64,000 nt of DNA. Source: Takakia lepidozioides. Taxonomy: Eukaryota > Streptophyta > Takakiopsida > Takakiales > Takakiaceae. Under the pieces are notes generated by a model. That model saw only the letters and a program-made list of their open reading frames with translations, made no database searches and was not told the origin of the DNA. A program made the translations under genes and the position numbers. Shown here one piece after another: positions 52,200-64,000 of the stretch. The stretch covers positions 27,340,001 through 27,404,000 of the forward strand of contig CM060733.1 in assembly GCA_030704615.1 (NCBI GenBank), written 5' to 3'. Numbering within the stretch: position 1 is the first letter of the stretch; every line of letters starts with the position of its first letter.

Positions 52200-55100
52200 T
52201 GACCTAGAGGAACATGGAACCCACGATAGAAGATGGTGAAGAGCCACATCCACACACATCTAGGCAGCCAGTTCAAGATGCCCGCCAGTGCAAGCTACAT
52301 GAGCAGAGGCAGTTTGTCACGGACCGGGACAGGAAGGTGTTCCGTAAGAGATTACAAGCAGCAAAGGACAAACCCAGAATCGTTGCAGCACCTACAGTGA
52401 ACAGCTTCACCAGAGCTTCAGGTCCAATGATAAAAACATTCGATTGAATGCAGGCTTCACACCCACCTCACCCACCTCACCCAATCACCCAAATTGCCCT
52501 TCCGTGTGCTCGCAGCCAATTGAGCAGTCATCCCTTCTCTCCCAAAGGACCTCTTCACCCTGTCCTTCTCCTCAAGCACAACCTCACGTGTTCTAAGGTT
52601 CGGTGGTTCAATCCGAGCCGTGTTTTCCCCAATTGGTCCTGGGTTTGGTGTTTGGTCCGGGGTTCGAATTCCGGTTACTAGATTGCACAATGGTGTCTTA
52701 CTTCTTCCCTTCTTCATCCATTCTTTGCAGCCGCTTGTGTACCTCTCGGCCTTGAACAGTCTCTGTAGAGTAAGTACATGTCTTGGATCTGAATTGCACC
52801 CGACCTAATCAAACCATGATTCCCTAGACAGTGAGGTTTTACCTTTTACATGGAGAATCTCCCAGGGACACGTTTATTTTGCTGTCCTGTGGAATTGTAT
52901 GTGTCTTCCAAATCAGTTTTGGGATCACAAAAGTACCTCGGAGCCTACCTGCTTGAGGCACTTGGGGCGACAGTTGATGTCTTCTGATGGCTGTCCCATG
53001 GGCCTCTATACACGTTGTAAAGTTTCTTGCTTCTCAAAGTGCAACCTCAGCCAAATGTGTAGTATATGTGTGTTTCAGCAACGGGTCAAACGATCAATAT
53101 GATCTGTACTTTCCGATCCTTAACTCACCTAAATGGATATGTTGGCCTCTATGTTCTACAAACAATTTTAGGCTCAGTTTTTATATCTAGTGACACTGTA
53201 AAATGAGCCGTAGAAGGATTACTATATCTCCAGGCTATCTCCGTCCTCAGTTTGATATAGGGAACTTCAAGGATCACATCTCTGCTCTCTTCAGACAGAG
53301 TAGATACTATTGGTTGCTTTGTTGAGCAACATTTCGATGCCTGTAGAGGAGGAAACTACTTTAAAATACCTCCACAATTCACTACTTTATAGTGTAATGT
53401 GAGCACCTATAGGCACTCAGCCTGAAATCCAGATTGTTGTCGGCTGTGGCACAAAGGGAATTCCTTTTTGACGAACTCGGATAACTACGCGGCTGAAGCT
53501 CAGGAGGGTTAGGCCAGTGAAGGACTGGCCAGTAATTTATATCCATTCCATCTCTGCAAGTCAACCGTTGCAAATAAATCCAGACCTTGGTCAACAGTGG
53601 GACATTTGTTCGGAGACCTTGTCATTACCAAACCAGCAAATAATGTCTTACAGACTTAAGGGAGATGAACCTTAAATGGACAGTTTACCTAGTGCTCATG
53701 GTTGGAATAAGCATACATATGTGGGTTTGCTGTTTGCTCCGATACTTTGTGAGCGATGCTTAGGTAGTGGATCCTCAATGCACTTACGAGAATGGAAAAC
53801 ACTGCTGCAAGCAATGAGGAAAAGGCAATGCGATGTCAAGTATGATCGTTGCTCATTCCCCAACCTCCAAGGGGCTCTCAAACTCTTCCATCGAAGCAAC
53901 TCGACCCAAGTCAAAAGCTTCGACATGAAGAGCTGATTCTGCTTTGCACTTGAGCAGCGCTACCAATACGGGCTTAGGAAGGGGATAGAGCTCCCGCACT
54001 CCACCATTCCACACTCGCTAACGCCATCGCCACCTTCATTACGTCCAGAACTGGGAGTGTGCTACTTTTGTACGAATGGGTAATGCGCCCCACTTTGAAA
54101 CCTCCGTTGCCGGCCTCGTGCCGCCATCCCCCTATGTTTTGAGCAGGCAATACAATACAACGCAACGGCCTACTTGCCAGGTAGATCTCAACTACTGCCC
54201 ACGCAACCTTGCCTCCAGAGACTGCAGCAGTGGTTTAGGGCGCGCTGCAATCTGATGATCCGTGCGAGCTGCACAGCGGCTTGGTGCACAAATGGAGTTG
54301 GTAAAAAGCATTTCACAGATTTTGTTACTGAAAAGTGGAGAATTAGAGGTATTCCTCGATAGGATCGTCGCTGTGGCAAGCTGGAGACATGTCGCCATGT
54401 GATCTGAACGCGAGAGCGGCGGTTTCAGAGCAGCGATGCAGGAACGCGATGGACTGAAGGTGAATACTGTCGTCGCGTTTCCAGTCCAGGGAGCGGCGGC
54501 CATTGCTATGCAGGTAAAAGCGCTGGTTAGCTGGTTATACAGGAGACAAAGGTAGAAGAGACCATCGAGTATTTTGGGGTTCTCTATAAGGCGCACTCTG
54601 CCGGTTTTGCCAAATGTTGCTGGGCAGCATTGAATCGATCCGGATCCGGTTTCTGTAAACCTGGGGATGTGACGTACCTGGGATCTCCTGATTGCTACCA
54701 GATTTTTCTTTCATTGTGTGCATTTGGTCTCAGATTCATTCAATTTGCTACATTCATGACATCGTGAGGAAACTAGTCATGAATGTTGGCAAGAGGAAGT
54801 TTGTTTTTGCAAGGTTCAATTTGCTTGTGTGACTCAGTGGGAGAGAGGTGCACCCTGGCGACCAGCAGGGAGTGTAGCAAACGTTGTCATACCTGCGGTA
54901 TGGCTGTGCAGGATGAAGCATCACAGCTTCTGCACTTAACGATCCCAGAAGTGATTTTGTTGCCCAGGAGACGGATGTGACAACCTATTATTCTTGTAGA
55001 GGTGTGGTTCCTCATGACATATGCCTGCTATTTGATCATTTCGCCCTTGGTCTGCTTTGGCAGCACTTCTGACTGCATCAGTAATGTGCTTCATCTCCAA

Positions 55101-55370
55101 CCAATCCTGTGACTGCAACAAGCTAAATGAGCTGAACTGAGCTGCTGAGCCTATCCACATCGTTTCAGGTTGGGATACAAAGGATACTTTTATGTCAAAG
55201 AAAATTGGTTGGCTTTAAATGATCGTTGTCCCAGTGAATGGATAACAGTCTTTTCTAATGTCACTTAGAGACTCCTCAGAAATGTGCCAAGGGTTGGTAA
55301 AATCTTTCCTTTCATTCATTTGACTTTTGTTTGAAAACTGTTGCTATCACTCTCATATTGAGTGTTGAAT
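52200..55370. other. Intergenic, nothing firmly recognised
   Basis: Holds a small + frame at 52,214-52,443 (77 codons, basic and hydrophilic, unrecognised) starting about 60 bp from the FtsH start in divergent orientation, a 'cacccacctcac' short repeat (52,471-52,492) and a tRNA B-box-like 'GGTTCGAATTCC' at about 52,662. No gene can be supported. Confidence 0.3.
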
Positions 55371-55374
55371 ATTT

Positions 55375-55800
55375 TTGCTCTCTGTCTGTCGCTTGAAATT
55401 TAAACTCAGGGTGGGGAGCCTACCTTTGAACAATAAACAGATGCAGGGAGGAAAAGGAGATTGTAGTTGCCCAATGTGCAGGCAGCCTAAAGACAATATC
55501 CATTGCCCGATACATTGTCCAGGGTATCCTCACCAGAGTCACCGTCGTCAGGAACATCAAGAACATTGTTCCTGCACCTGTGTTCACCAACTTTGAAAAC
55601 CCTGGCCCTGCTGGGGTCTTATAGCTGGGCAACTCACTCACAGCAGATTGATGCTTGTGTAAATGGCTTTCTAGAGAATATCTGGGAAGCCCGAACTAAT
55701 TGTTTATACCAAGGTGTCCCACCACCATAGTGAGCCCCTCACAAGGTAGTTTCATTTCCCTCATGTTCCGCCAAACTGGGCGTGGGTTCTCTGGCCACAA
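55375..55800 (+). pseudogene. LINE 3'-end fragment
   Basis: Frame-shifted copy of the 10.8-11.25 kb LINE tail: 'LKFKLRVGSLPLNNKQMQGG', 'CPMCRQPKDNIHCPIHCPG', then in another frame 'HSQQIDACVNGFLENIWEAR'. It is followed by the same 'tggccacaatgctatggcaaac' block. Truncated at the 5' side. Confidence 0.75.
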
Positions 55801-55809
55801 TGCTATGGC

Positions 55810-57040
55810 AAACAATGTCTTATGAGTCTCTCTCTCCCCTCTTCTCCTGTCTTCCTCTGTGGGAATCAACTTTGAATGGAAGTGCTATCGCTACGGTGGT
55901 CATTTGTTGGGGCCACATTCTCACAAACGACATTGTACAGCTTCTTTCTGTCCAGGGGCCACCATTCTTTTATTTTCTTCCTCTTTCCCTCTCTTTGCAC
56001 ACTTGAACAGAAGCTATCACTCTTAGTCTTCATTTCACAACTGTTAAAGAAGTTGAAGGACAAAGACTCATCCACAAGAAGTGGCAGTTGGCAGGGAGTT
56101 GCATGTTATATGGGAAGCTTGAACAGCTCTGTCAGCAAATTCAAGAGGGTCAGTGAATTCGTCAACAGGTAGCTCTTCAATCTTTTTCATCCATCTCCCT
56201 TCTTCCACTTCTAATGTCTGTTGAATACAATACTATGACTTGTGAGGAGCTTTGGCAGATGACTCCTTTCTGGTGATTGGTATGCTATGTGTTAAGGTGA
56301 GAGCAGTGGTAGCAACTGTCAATCTGCTGGGCCATATGTAAGCCCTGCATGATTCTCGATCTGTACTTTCTGCATTCGTTCAGTAAGTTCTAAAGTAGCA
56401 ATGCATGTGTGTGTGAGAAAGAAACAAAACTTAAAAGAAAGATTTATCAAGTCTACTGATGGGCCAGTGGGACAAAAACAAAGTTTGAAAGGACATTTGC
56501 AGTACCAAAATTGAAGAAGAGGAGGACAAGAAGAGATCAATTTCATCCACTGGAGGCCCAGAGCAGGGCCAGTGGAACAGGCTAGAAAATAACAGTAGAA
56601 CCACCAACCGAAGAACGCAAGAAATGGAGAAACTGAGAGGTCGAACCAAAATAATTGTCGTTGACAATTTCACAACCATCTATACACTTGCCCTCCACTT
56701 TTACTTCCTACCAAATCCCAACAGTGGTCTCCCACTGTGTGGGTCCCAGCAGCAAGAGAAGAGGACAGAAAATATTGCTATCTTGCTGTGGGCCCTACAT
56801 TACTCATCTACATAGTTTGTAAAATGGGTGATATCCTACTATCAGATTTACTTGAAGATGGACCTGATTCATACCTCCCTTCTCAATGTGCTCAGCAGCT
56901 GCTATATATATATCCCAGATTGGTGAAAGGAAGAGAACTGCTGGGCCATGCTAAATTCCTTCTCCCATACCTCCTTCCCGAACAAACAAAGTTATACAAC
57001 TGCAAACAAGAAACAGGACACAATCCTTCTTGAGCCGAGC
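55810..57040. other. Intergenic before the 5S array
   Basis: No recognised gene. Contains a 'tatatatat' run at 56,905-56,912. Sequence of the 5S spacer type starts at about 57,010 ('gaaacaggacacaatccttc'). Confidence 0.35.
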
Positions 57041-57177
57041 CATATCATGGCACACTAAGCGTAACACGTGGCAGCCGGCTTAGGGACTAAGAAATTCTTG
57101 CAAAGTAAAGTGGGGGCAAACCCTAGTGGAGGGCAAGGGCCCCCGGGAAAATAGGGAGAGAAAAAAAATGCGAAAAG

Positions 57178-57293
57178 GGTGCAGCACCGGGACTTCCCGG
57201 GAGGTCACCCATCCCAGTACTATTCCGGCCCAAAGGCGCTTAACTTCAGAGTTCTGATGGGATCTGGTGTAGTAGCCTTGGTATGACCGCACC
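57178..57293 (-). rRNA. 5S rRNA, copy 1
   Basis: Intact 116-nt gene starting GGTGCGGTCATACCA and ending CTGCACC, so the two ends pair as helix I. The internal pol III promoter is present (A box AAGTTAAGCGCCT; C box GATGGGTGACCTCCCGGGAA). TTTT and a longer T run follow the end. A TATAAG lies about 32 bp upstream of the start. Confidence 0.95.
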
Positions 57294-57883
57294 ACGACAT
57301 CCACGCTTCTGGCTTGCTACTTATACACTGCCCACGCAAACAAACACACACTGCTCCCACTAGTATTTTCCATGCCCCTTTTGCTACTCTTCGTTGATGG
57401 TTGCTCTTCTAGAACACCGCCATACATTATTTTTGCATGCTTACATTGGTCGGGCTCTGCCCGGAAGGAGATTTCACAAGATTTTTTCTTCTTCTTAAAA
57501 ACAATTTGAATTCAACGAAAACGGACTTCAAGGTGCCGCCGGGGGTGGAGCACCCGCAAAATCACGCCTCAAATTATATGTTTCCGAACGAACGTGTTGT
57601 CTTTCCCCTGGTCACGCGAGACCGTGGCATGGCCAAACTAAAAAGTGGTGAAGGAAACAAAATTCGAAACGGAACTTAACGATAACTTGGGGGCCGGGAC
57701 ATCCATACAAGAAACAGGACACAATCCTTCTTGAGCCGAGCCATATCATGGCACACTAAGCGTAACACGTGGCAGCCGGCTTAGGGACTAAGAAGAAATT
57801 CTTGCAAAGTAAAGTGGAGGGGCAAACCCTAGTGGAGGGGCAAGGGCCCCCGGGAAAATAGGAGAGAAAAAAAATGCGAAAAG

Positions 57884-57997
57884 GGTGCAGCACCGGGACT
57901 TCCCGGGAGGTCACCCATCCCAGTACTATTCCGGCCCAAAGGCGCTTAACTTCAGAGTTCTGATGGGATCTGGTGTAGTAGCCTTGGTATGACCACC
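57884..57997 (-). rRNA. 5S rRNA, copy 2, helix I deletion
   Basis: As copy 1, but two bases are missing in the 5' strand of helix I (plus strand reads gaccaccacg instead of gaccgcaccacg). Possibly a variant or an assembly indel. Confidence 0.85.
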
Positions 57998-58583
57998 ACG
58001 ACATCCACGCTTCTGGCTTGCTACTTATACACTGCCCACGCAAACAACACCACACTGCTCCCACTAGTATTTTCCATGCCCCTTTTGCTACTCTTCGTTG
58101 ATGGTTGCTCTTCTAGAACACCGCCATACATTATTTTTGCATGCTTACATTGGGTCGTGGGCTCTGCCCGGAAGGAGATTTCACAAGATTTTTCTTCTTC
58201 TTAAAAACAATTTGAATTCAACGAAAACGGACTTCAAAGGCCGGGGTGGAGCACCGCAAAATCACGCCTCAAATTATATGTTTCCGAACGAACGTGTTGT
58301 CTTTCCCCTGGTCACGCGAGACCGTGGCATGGCCAAACTAAAAAGTGGTGAAGGAAACAAAATTCGAAACGGAACTTAACGATAACTTGGGGGCCGGGAC
58401 ATCCATACAAGAAACAGGACACAATCCTTCTTGAGCCGAGCCATATCATGGCACACTAAGCGTAACACGTGGCAGCCGGCTTAGGGACTAAGAAGAAATT
58501 CTTGCAAAGTAAAGTGGAGGGGCAAACCCTAGTGGAGGGGCAAGGGCCCCGGGAAAATAGGGAGAGAAAAAAAATGCGAAAAG

Positions 58584-58699
58584 GGTGCAGCACCGGGACT
58601 TCCCGGGAGGTCACCCATCCCAGTACTATTCCGGCCCAAAGGCGCTTAACTTCAGAGTTCTGATGGGATCTGGTGTAGTAGCCTTGGTATGACCGCACC
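58584..58699 (-). rRNA. 5S rRNA, copy 3
   Basis: Full-length, same sequence as copy 1 with internal control region intact. Confidence 0.95.
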
Positions 58700-59291
58700 A
58701 CGACATCCACGCTTCTGGCTTGCTACTTATACACTGCCACGCAAACAACACCACACTGCTCCCACTAGTATTTTCCATGCCCCTTTTGCTACTCTTCGTT
58801 GATGGTTGCTCTTCTAGAACACCGCCATACATTATTTTTGCATGCTTACATTGGGTCGTGGGCTCTGCCCGGAAGGAGATTTCACAAGATTTTTTCTTCT
58901 TCTTAAAAACAATTTGAATTCAACGAAAACGGACTTCAAGGTGCCGCCGGGGGTGGAGCACCGCAAAATCACGCCTCAAATTATATGTTTCCGAACGAAC
59001 GTGTTGTCTTTCCCCTGGTCACGCGAGACCGTGGCATGGCCAAACTAAAAAGTGGTGAAGGAAACAAAATTCGAAACGGAACTTAACGATAACTTGGGGG
59101 CCGGGACATCCATACAAGAAACAGGACACAATCCTTCTTGAGCCGAGCCATATCATGGCACACTAAGCGTAACACGTGGCAGCCGGCTTAGGGACTAAGA
59201 AGAAATTCTTGCAAAGTAAAGTGGAGGGGCAAACCCTAGTGGAGGGGCAAGGGCCCCCGGGAAAATAGGGAGAGAAAAAAAATGCGAAAAG

Positions 59292-59405
59292 GGTGCAGCA
59301 CCGGGACTTCCCGAGGTCACCCATCCCAGTACTATTCCGGCCCAAAGGCGCTTAACTTCAGAGTTCTGATGGGATCTGGTGTAGTAGCCTTGGTATGACC
59401 GCACC
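59292..59405 (-). rRNA. 5S rRNA, copy 4, two-base deletion in C-box region
   Basis: The plus strand reads ttcccgaggtcac where other copies have ttcccgggaggtcac, so two bases of the C-box neighbourhood are lost. Could impair TFIIIA binding if real. Confidence 0.85.
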
Positions 59406-59990
59406 ACGACATCCACGCTTCTGGCTTGCTACTTATACACTGCCCACGCAAACAACACCACACTGCCCACTTTTCCATGCCCCTTTTGCTACTCTTCGTT
59501 GATGGTTGCTCTTCTAGAACACCGCCATACATTATTTTTGCATGCTTACATTGGGTCGTGGGCTCTGCCCGGAAGGAGATTTCACAAGATTTTTTCTTCT
59601 TCTTAAAAACAATTTGAATTCAACGAAAACGGACTTCAAGGTGCCGCCGGGGGTGGAGCACCGCAAAATCACGCCTCAAATTATATGTTTCCGAACGAAC
59701 GTGTTGTCTTTCCCCTGGTCACGCGAGACCGTGGCATGGCCAAACTAAAAAGTGGTGAAGGAAACAAAATTCGAAACGGAACTTAACGATAACTTGGGGG
59801 CCGGGACATCCATACAAGAAACAGGACACAATCCTTCTTGAGCCGAGCCATATCATGGCACACTAAGCGTAACACGTGGCAGCCGGCTTAGGGACTAAGA
59901 AGAAATTCTTGCAAAGTAAAGTGGAGGGGCAAACCCTAGTGGAGGGGCAAGGGCCCCCGGGAAATAGGGAGAGAAAAAAAATGCGAAAAG

Positions 59991-60106
59991 GGTGCAGCAC
60001 CGGGACTTCCCGGGAGGTCACCCATCCCAGTACTATTCCGGCCCAAAGGCGCTTAACTTCAGAGTTCTGATGGGATCTGGTGTAGTAGCCTTGGTATGAC
60101 CGCACC
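59991..60106 (-). rRNA. 5S rRNA, copy 5
   Basis: Full-length, intact. Confidence 0.95.
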
Positions 60107-60696
60107 ACGACATCCACGCTTCTGGCTTGCTACTTATACACTGCCCACGCAAACAACACCACACTGCTCCCACTAGTATTTTCCATGCCCCTTTTGCTAC
60201 TCTTCGTTGATGGTTGCTCTTCTAGAACACCGCCATACATTATTTTTGCATGCTTACATTGGGTCGTGGGCTCTGCCCGGAAGGAGATTTCACAAGATTT
60301 TTTCTTCTTCTTAAAAACAATTTGAATTCAACGAAAACGGACTTCAAGGTGCCGCCGGGGGTGGAGCACCGCAAAATCACGCCTCAAATTATATGTTTCC
60401 GAACGAACGTGTTGTCTTTCCCCTGGTCACGCGAGACCGTGGCATGGCCAAACTAAAAAGTGGTGAAGGAAACAAAATTCGAAACGGAACTTAACGATAA
60501 CTTGGGGGCCGGGATCCATACAAGAAACAGGACACAATCCTTCTTGAGCCGAGCCATATCATGGCACACTAAGCGTAACACGTGGCAGCCGGCTTAGGGA
60601 CTAAGAAGAAATTCTTGCAAAGTAAAGTGGAGGGGCAAACCCTAGTGGAGGGGCAAGGGCCCCCGGGAAAATAGGGAGAGAAAAAAATGCGAAAAG

Positions 60697-60810
60697 GGTG
60701 CAGCACCGGGACTTCCCGGGAGGTCACCCATCCCAGTACTATTCCGGCCCAAAGGCGCTTAACTTCAGAGTTCTGATGGATCTGGTGTAGTAGCCTTGTA
60801 TGACCGCACC
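60697..60810 (-). rRNA. 5S rRNA, copy 6, two single-base deletions
   Basis: Lacks one G in each of two GG runs (plus strand 'ctgatggatctgg' and 'gccttgtatg'). Both are homopolymer losses, the usual form of long-read error. Confidence 0.85.
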
Positions 60811-61403
60811 ACGACATCCACGCTTCTGGCTTGCTACTTATACACTGCCCACGCAAACAACACCACACTGCTCCCACTAGTATTTTCCATGCCCCTTTTG
60901 CTACTCTTCGTTGATGGTTGCTCTTCTAGAACACCGCCATACATTATTTTTGCATGCTTACATTGGGTCGTGGGCTCTGCCCGGAAGGAGATTTCACAAG
61001 ATTTTTTCTTCTTCTTAAAAACAATTTGAATTCAACGAAAACGGACTTCAAGGTGCCGCCGGGGGTGGAGCACCGCAAAATCACGCCTCAAATTATATGT
61101 TTCCGAACGAACGTGTTGTCTTTCCCCTGGTCACGCGAGACCGTGGCATGGCCAAACTAAAAAGTGGTGAAGGAAACAAAATTCGAAACGGAACTTAACG
61201 ATAACTTGGGGGCCGGGACATCCATACAAGAAACAGGACACAATCCTTCTTGAGCCGAGCCATATCATGGCACACTAAGCGTAACACGTGGCAGCCGGCT
61301 TAGGGACTAAGAAGAAATTCTTGCAAAGTAAAGTGGAGGGGCAAACCCTAGTGGAGGGGCAAGGGCCCCCGGGAAAATAGGGAGAGAAAAAAAATGCGAA
61401 AAG

Positions 61404-61519
61404 GGTGCAGCACCGGGACTTCCCGGGAGGTCACCCATCCCAGTACTATTCCGGCCCAAAGGCGCTTAACTTCAGAGTTCTGATGGGATCTGGTGTAGTA
61501 GCCTTGGTATGACCGCACC
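61404..61519 (-). rRNA. 5S rRNA, copy 7
   Basis: Full-length, intact. Confidence 0.95.
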
Positions 61520-62113
61520 ACGACATCCACGCTTCTGGCTTGCTACTTATACACTGCCCACGCAAACAACACCACACTGCTCCCACTAGTATTTTCCATG
61601 CCCCTTTTGCTACTCTTCGTTGATGGTTGCTCTTCTAGAACACCGCCATACATTATTTTTGCATGCTTACATTGGGTCGTGGGCTCTGCCCGGAAGGAGA
61701 TTTCACAAGATTTTTTCTTCTTCTTAAAAACAATTTGAATTCAACGAAAACGGACTTCAAGGTGCCGCCGGGGGTGGAGCACCGCAAAATCACGCCTCAA
61801 ATTATATGTTTCCGAACGAACGTGTTGTCTTTCCCCTGGTCACGCGAGACCGTGGCATGGCCAAACTAAAAAGTGGTGAAGGAAACAAAATTCGAAACGG
61901 AACTTAACGATAACTTGGGGGCCGGGACATCCATACAAGAAACAGGACACAATCCTTCTTGAGCCGAGCCATATCATGGCACACTAAGCGTAACACGTGG
62001 CAGCCGGCTTAGGGACTAAGAAGAAATTCTTGCAAAGTAAAGTGGAGGGGCAAACCCTAGTGGAGGGGCAAGGGCCCCCGGGAAAATAGGGAGAGAAAAA
62101 AAATGCGAAAAAG

Positions 62114-62229
62114 GGTGCAGCACCGGGACTTCCCGGGAGGTCACCCATCCCAGTACTATTCCGGCCCAAAGGCGCTTAACTTCAGAGTTCTGATGGGATC
62201 TGGTGTAGTAGCCTTGGTATGACCGCACC
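62114..62229 (-). rRNA. 5S rRNA, copy 8
   Basis: Full-length, intact. The preceding A run in the spacer is one base longer than in other units. Confidence 0.95.
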
Positions 62230-62815
62230 ACGACATCCACGCTTCTGGCTTGCTACTTATACACTGCCCACGCAAACAACACCACACTGCTCCCACTAGT
62301 ATTTTCCATGCCCCTTTTGCTACTCTTCGTTGATGGTTGCTCTAGAACACCGCCATACATTATTTTTGCATGCTTACATTGGGTCGTGGGCTCTGCCCGG
62401 AAGGAGATTTCACAAGATTTTTTCTTCTTCTTAAAAACAATTTGAATTCAACGAAAACGGACTTCAAGGTGCCGCCGGGGTGAGCACCGCAAAATCACGC
62501 CTCAAATTATATGTTTCCGAACGAACGTGTTGTCTTTCCCCTGGTCACGCGAGACCGTGGCATGGCCAAACTAAAAAGTGGTGAAGGAAACAAAATTCGA
62601 AACGGAACTTAACGATAACTTGGGGGCCGGGACATCCATACAAGAAACAGACACAATCCTTCTTGAGCCGAGCCATATCATGGCACACTAAGCGTAACAC
62701 GTGGCAGCCGGCTTAGGGACTAAGAAGAAATTCTTGCAAAGTAAAGTGGAGGGGCAAACCTAGTGGAGGGGCAAGGGCCCCCGGGAAAATAGGGAGAGAA
62801 AAAAAATGCGAAAAG

Positions 62816-62927
62816 GGTGCAGCACCGGGACTTCCCGGGAGGTCACCCATCCCAGTACTATTCCGGCCCAAAGGCGCTTAACTTCAGAGTTCTGATGGGA
62901 TCTGTGTAGCCTTGGTATGACCGCACC
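62816..62927 (-). rRNA. 5S rRNA, copy 9, four-base deletion
   Basis: The plus strand reads 'gatctgtgtagccttgg' where others have 'gatctggtgtagtagccttgg'. The loss lies in the 5' third of the gene. Confidence 0.85.
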
Positions 62928-63526
62928 ACGACATCCACGCTTCTGGCTTGCTACTTATACACTGCCCACGCAAACAAACCACACTGCTCCCACTAGTATT
63001 TTCCATGCCCCTTTTGCTACTCTTCGTTGATGGTTGCTCTTCTAGAACACCGCCATACATTATTTTTGCATGCTTACATTGGGTCGTGGGCTCTGCCCGG
63101 AAGGAGATTTCACAAGATTTTTTCTTCTTCTTAAAAACAATTTGAATTCAACGAAAACGGACTTCAAGGTGCCGCCGGGGGTGGAGCACCGCAAAATCAC
63201 GCCTCAAATTATATGTTTCCGAACGAACGTGTTGTCTTTCCCCTGGTCACGCGAGACCGTGGCATGGCCAAACTAAAAAGTGGTGAAGGAAACAAAATTC
63301 GAAACGGAACTTAACGATAACTTGGGGGCCGGACATCCATACAAGAAACAGGACACAATCCTTCTTGAGCCGAGCCATATCATGGCACACTAAGCGTAAC
63401 ACGTGGCAGCCGGCTTAGGGACTAAGAAGAAATTCTTGCATAGTAAAGTGGAGGGGCAAACCCTAGGGATGGGCGAGGGGCCCCCGGGCAAAATAGGGAG
63501 AGGGAGAGAAAAAAAATGCGAAAAAG

Positions 63527-63639
63527 GGTGCAGCACGGGACTTCCGGGAGGTCACCCATCCCAGTACTATTCGGCCCAAAGGCGCTTAACTTCAGAGTTC
63601 TGATGGGATCTGGTGTAGTAGCCTTGGTATGACCGCACC
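63527..63639 (-). rRNA. 5S rRNA, copy 10, several single-base deletions
   Basis: Single-base losses at 'gcagcacggg', 'cttccggg' and 'attcggccc'. The adjoining spacer is also the most divergent of the array (63,460-63,520). Confidence 0.85.
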
Positions 63640-64000
63640 ACGACATCCACGCTTCTGGCTTGCTACTTATACACTGCCCACGCAAACAACACCACACTGC
63701 TCCCACTAGTATTTTCCATGCCCCTTTTGCTACTCTTCGTTGATGGTTGCTCTTCTAGAACCCGCCATACATTATTTTTGCATGCTTACATTGGGTCGTG
63801 GGCTCTGCCCGGAAGAGATTTCACAAGATTTTTTCTTCTTCTTAAAAACAATTTGAATTCAACGAAAACGGACTTCAAGGTGCCGCCGGGGGTGGAGCAC
63901 CGCAAAATCACGCCTCAAATTATATGTTTCCGAACGAACGTGTTGTCTTTTTCCCACTGGTCACGCGAGACCGTGGCATGGCCAAACTAAAAAGTGGTGA

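Larger units (their letters stand above)
57010..64000 (-). repeat. Tandem 5S rDNA array, about ten units
   Basis: The spacer landmark 'atccatacaagaaacagg' recurs at 57,701, 58,401, 59,108, 59,808, 60,514, 61,220, 61,929, 62,634 and 63,334, so the units are 700-709 bp: about 116 bp of 5S gene plus nearly 590 bp of spacer. The array runs off the right edge. No other rRNA genes are in the window, so 5S appears unlinked to the large rDNA unit here. Short repeated open frames in the spacer (for example near 58,842-59,048) are artefacts of array identity. Confidence 0.97.

Noticed and set aside
52600-52690. tRNA gene suggested by 'GGTTCGAATTCC'
   Set aside because: No matching acceptor stem, D arm or anticodon arm upstream; at most a B-box-like relic.
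57437-63990. Repeated 60-100 codon frames in the 5S array
   Set aside because: They recur once per unit because the array is repetitive; minus-strand ones run through the 5S gene itself, and none has codon-level constraint.

Overview
The window reads as nuclear DNA of a streptophyte (green plant lineage), most likely a charophyte alga such as Chara. Supporting signs are a plant-type 5S rDNA array, an intron-containing cytosolic ribosomal protein gene (eL20/RPL18A) with telo-box motifs upstream, a VQ-motif protein, an FTSH7/9-like AAA+ protein, a plant-type VPS2/CHMP2 gene, TTTAGGG-like fragments, and a Ty3/gypsy element carrying a DNA methyltransferase, an arrangement reported from charophytes. 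The species is inferred, not proven.

Layout. 0-8.9 kb is a repeat mosaic: a TauD-like dioxygenase fragment joined to a hAT end, a piggyBac-like TTAA MITE, a 111-bp tandem duplication, an ATCCGG-rich element, and the 3' end of a DUF7869-type gene lying between inverted arms built of ~168-bp repeats. 8,878-15,390 is a complete-looking hAT transposon (perfect 8-bp target-site duplication, CAGTGTTGGGCGGTT termini, long open BED/hAT transposase) that also carries a LINE fragment and a second, inverted TauD fragment. 15.6-16.9 kb holds LINE and gypsy debris next to seven well-formed exons of a VPS2/CHMP2 gene (16,848-19,258).

20.8-34.9 kb is a DUF7869-type gene split by a 12.5-kb Ty3/gypsy element on the minus strand. 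The element order is LTR, leader with captured host cDNA-like fragments (COX5B, a TMEM14/FAX protein, one unrecognised), Gag with CCHC knuckles, aspartic protease, a C5-cytosine DNA methyltransferase, reverse transcriptase/RNase H, integrase, a C-terminal PHD finger, LTR. It thus couples a chromatin writer (DNMT) and a likely reader (PHD) to an integration machine. This copy is broken by about ten frame interruptions, some of which could be assembly indels.

34.9-40.7 kb is AT-rich satellite and MITE DNA: a 117-bp tandem array with GTTTC-N7-GAAAC palindromes, a related short array near 40.2 kb, and one hAT MITE nested in another. 41.7-52.2 kb is the gene-bearing part, all on the minus strand: RPL18A (four exons), a VQ protein, and an FtsH-like gene whose AAA+ exons are present but whose M41 protease domain was not found. 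52.2-57.0 kb holds a LINE tail and otherwise unrecognised sequence. 57.05 kb to the end is a tandem 5S rDNA array, ten minus-strand copies at about 700-709 bp spacing, running off the right edge.
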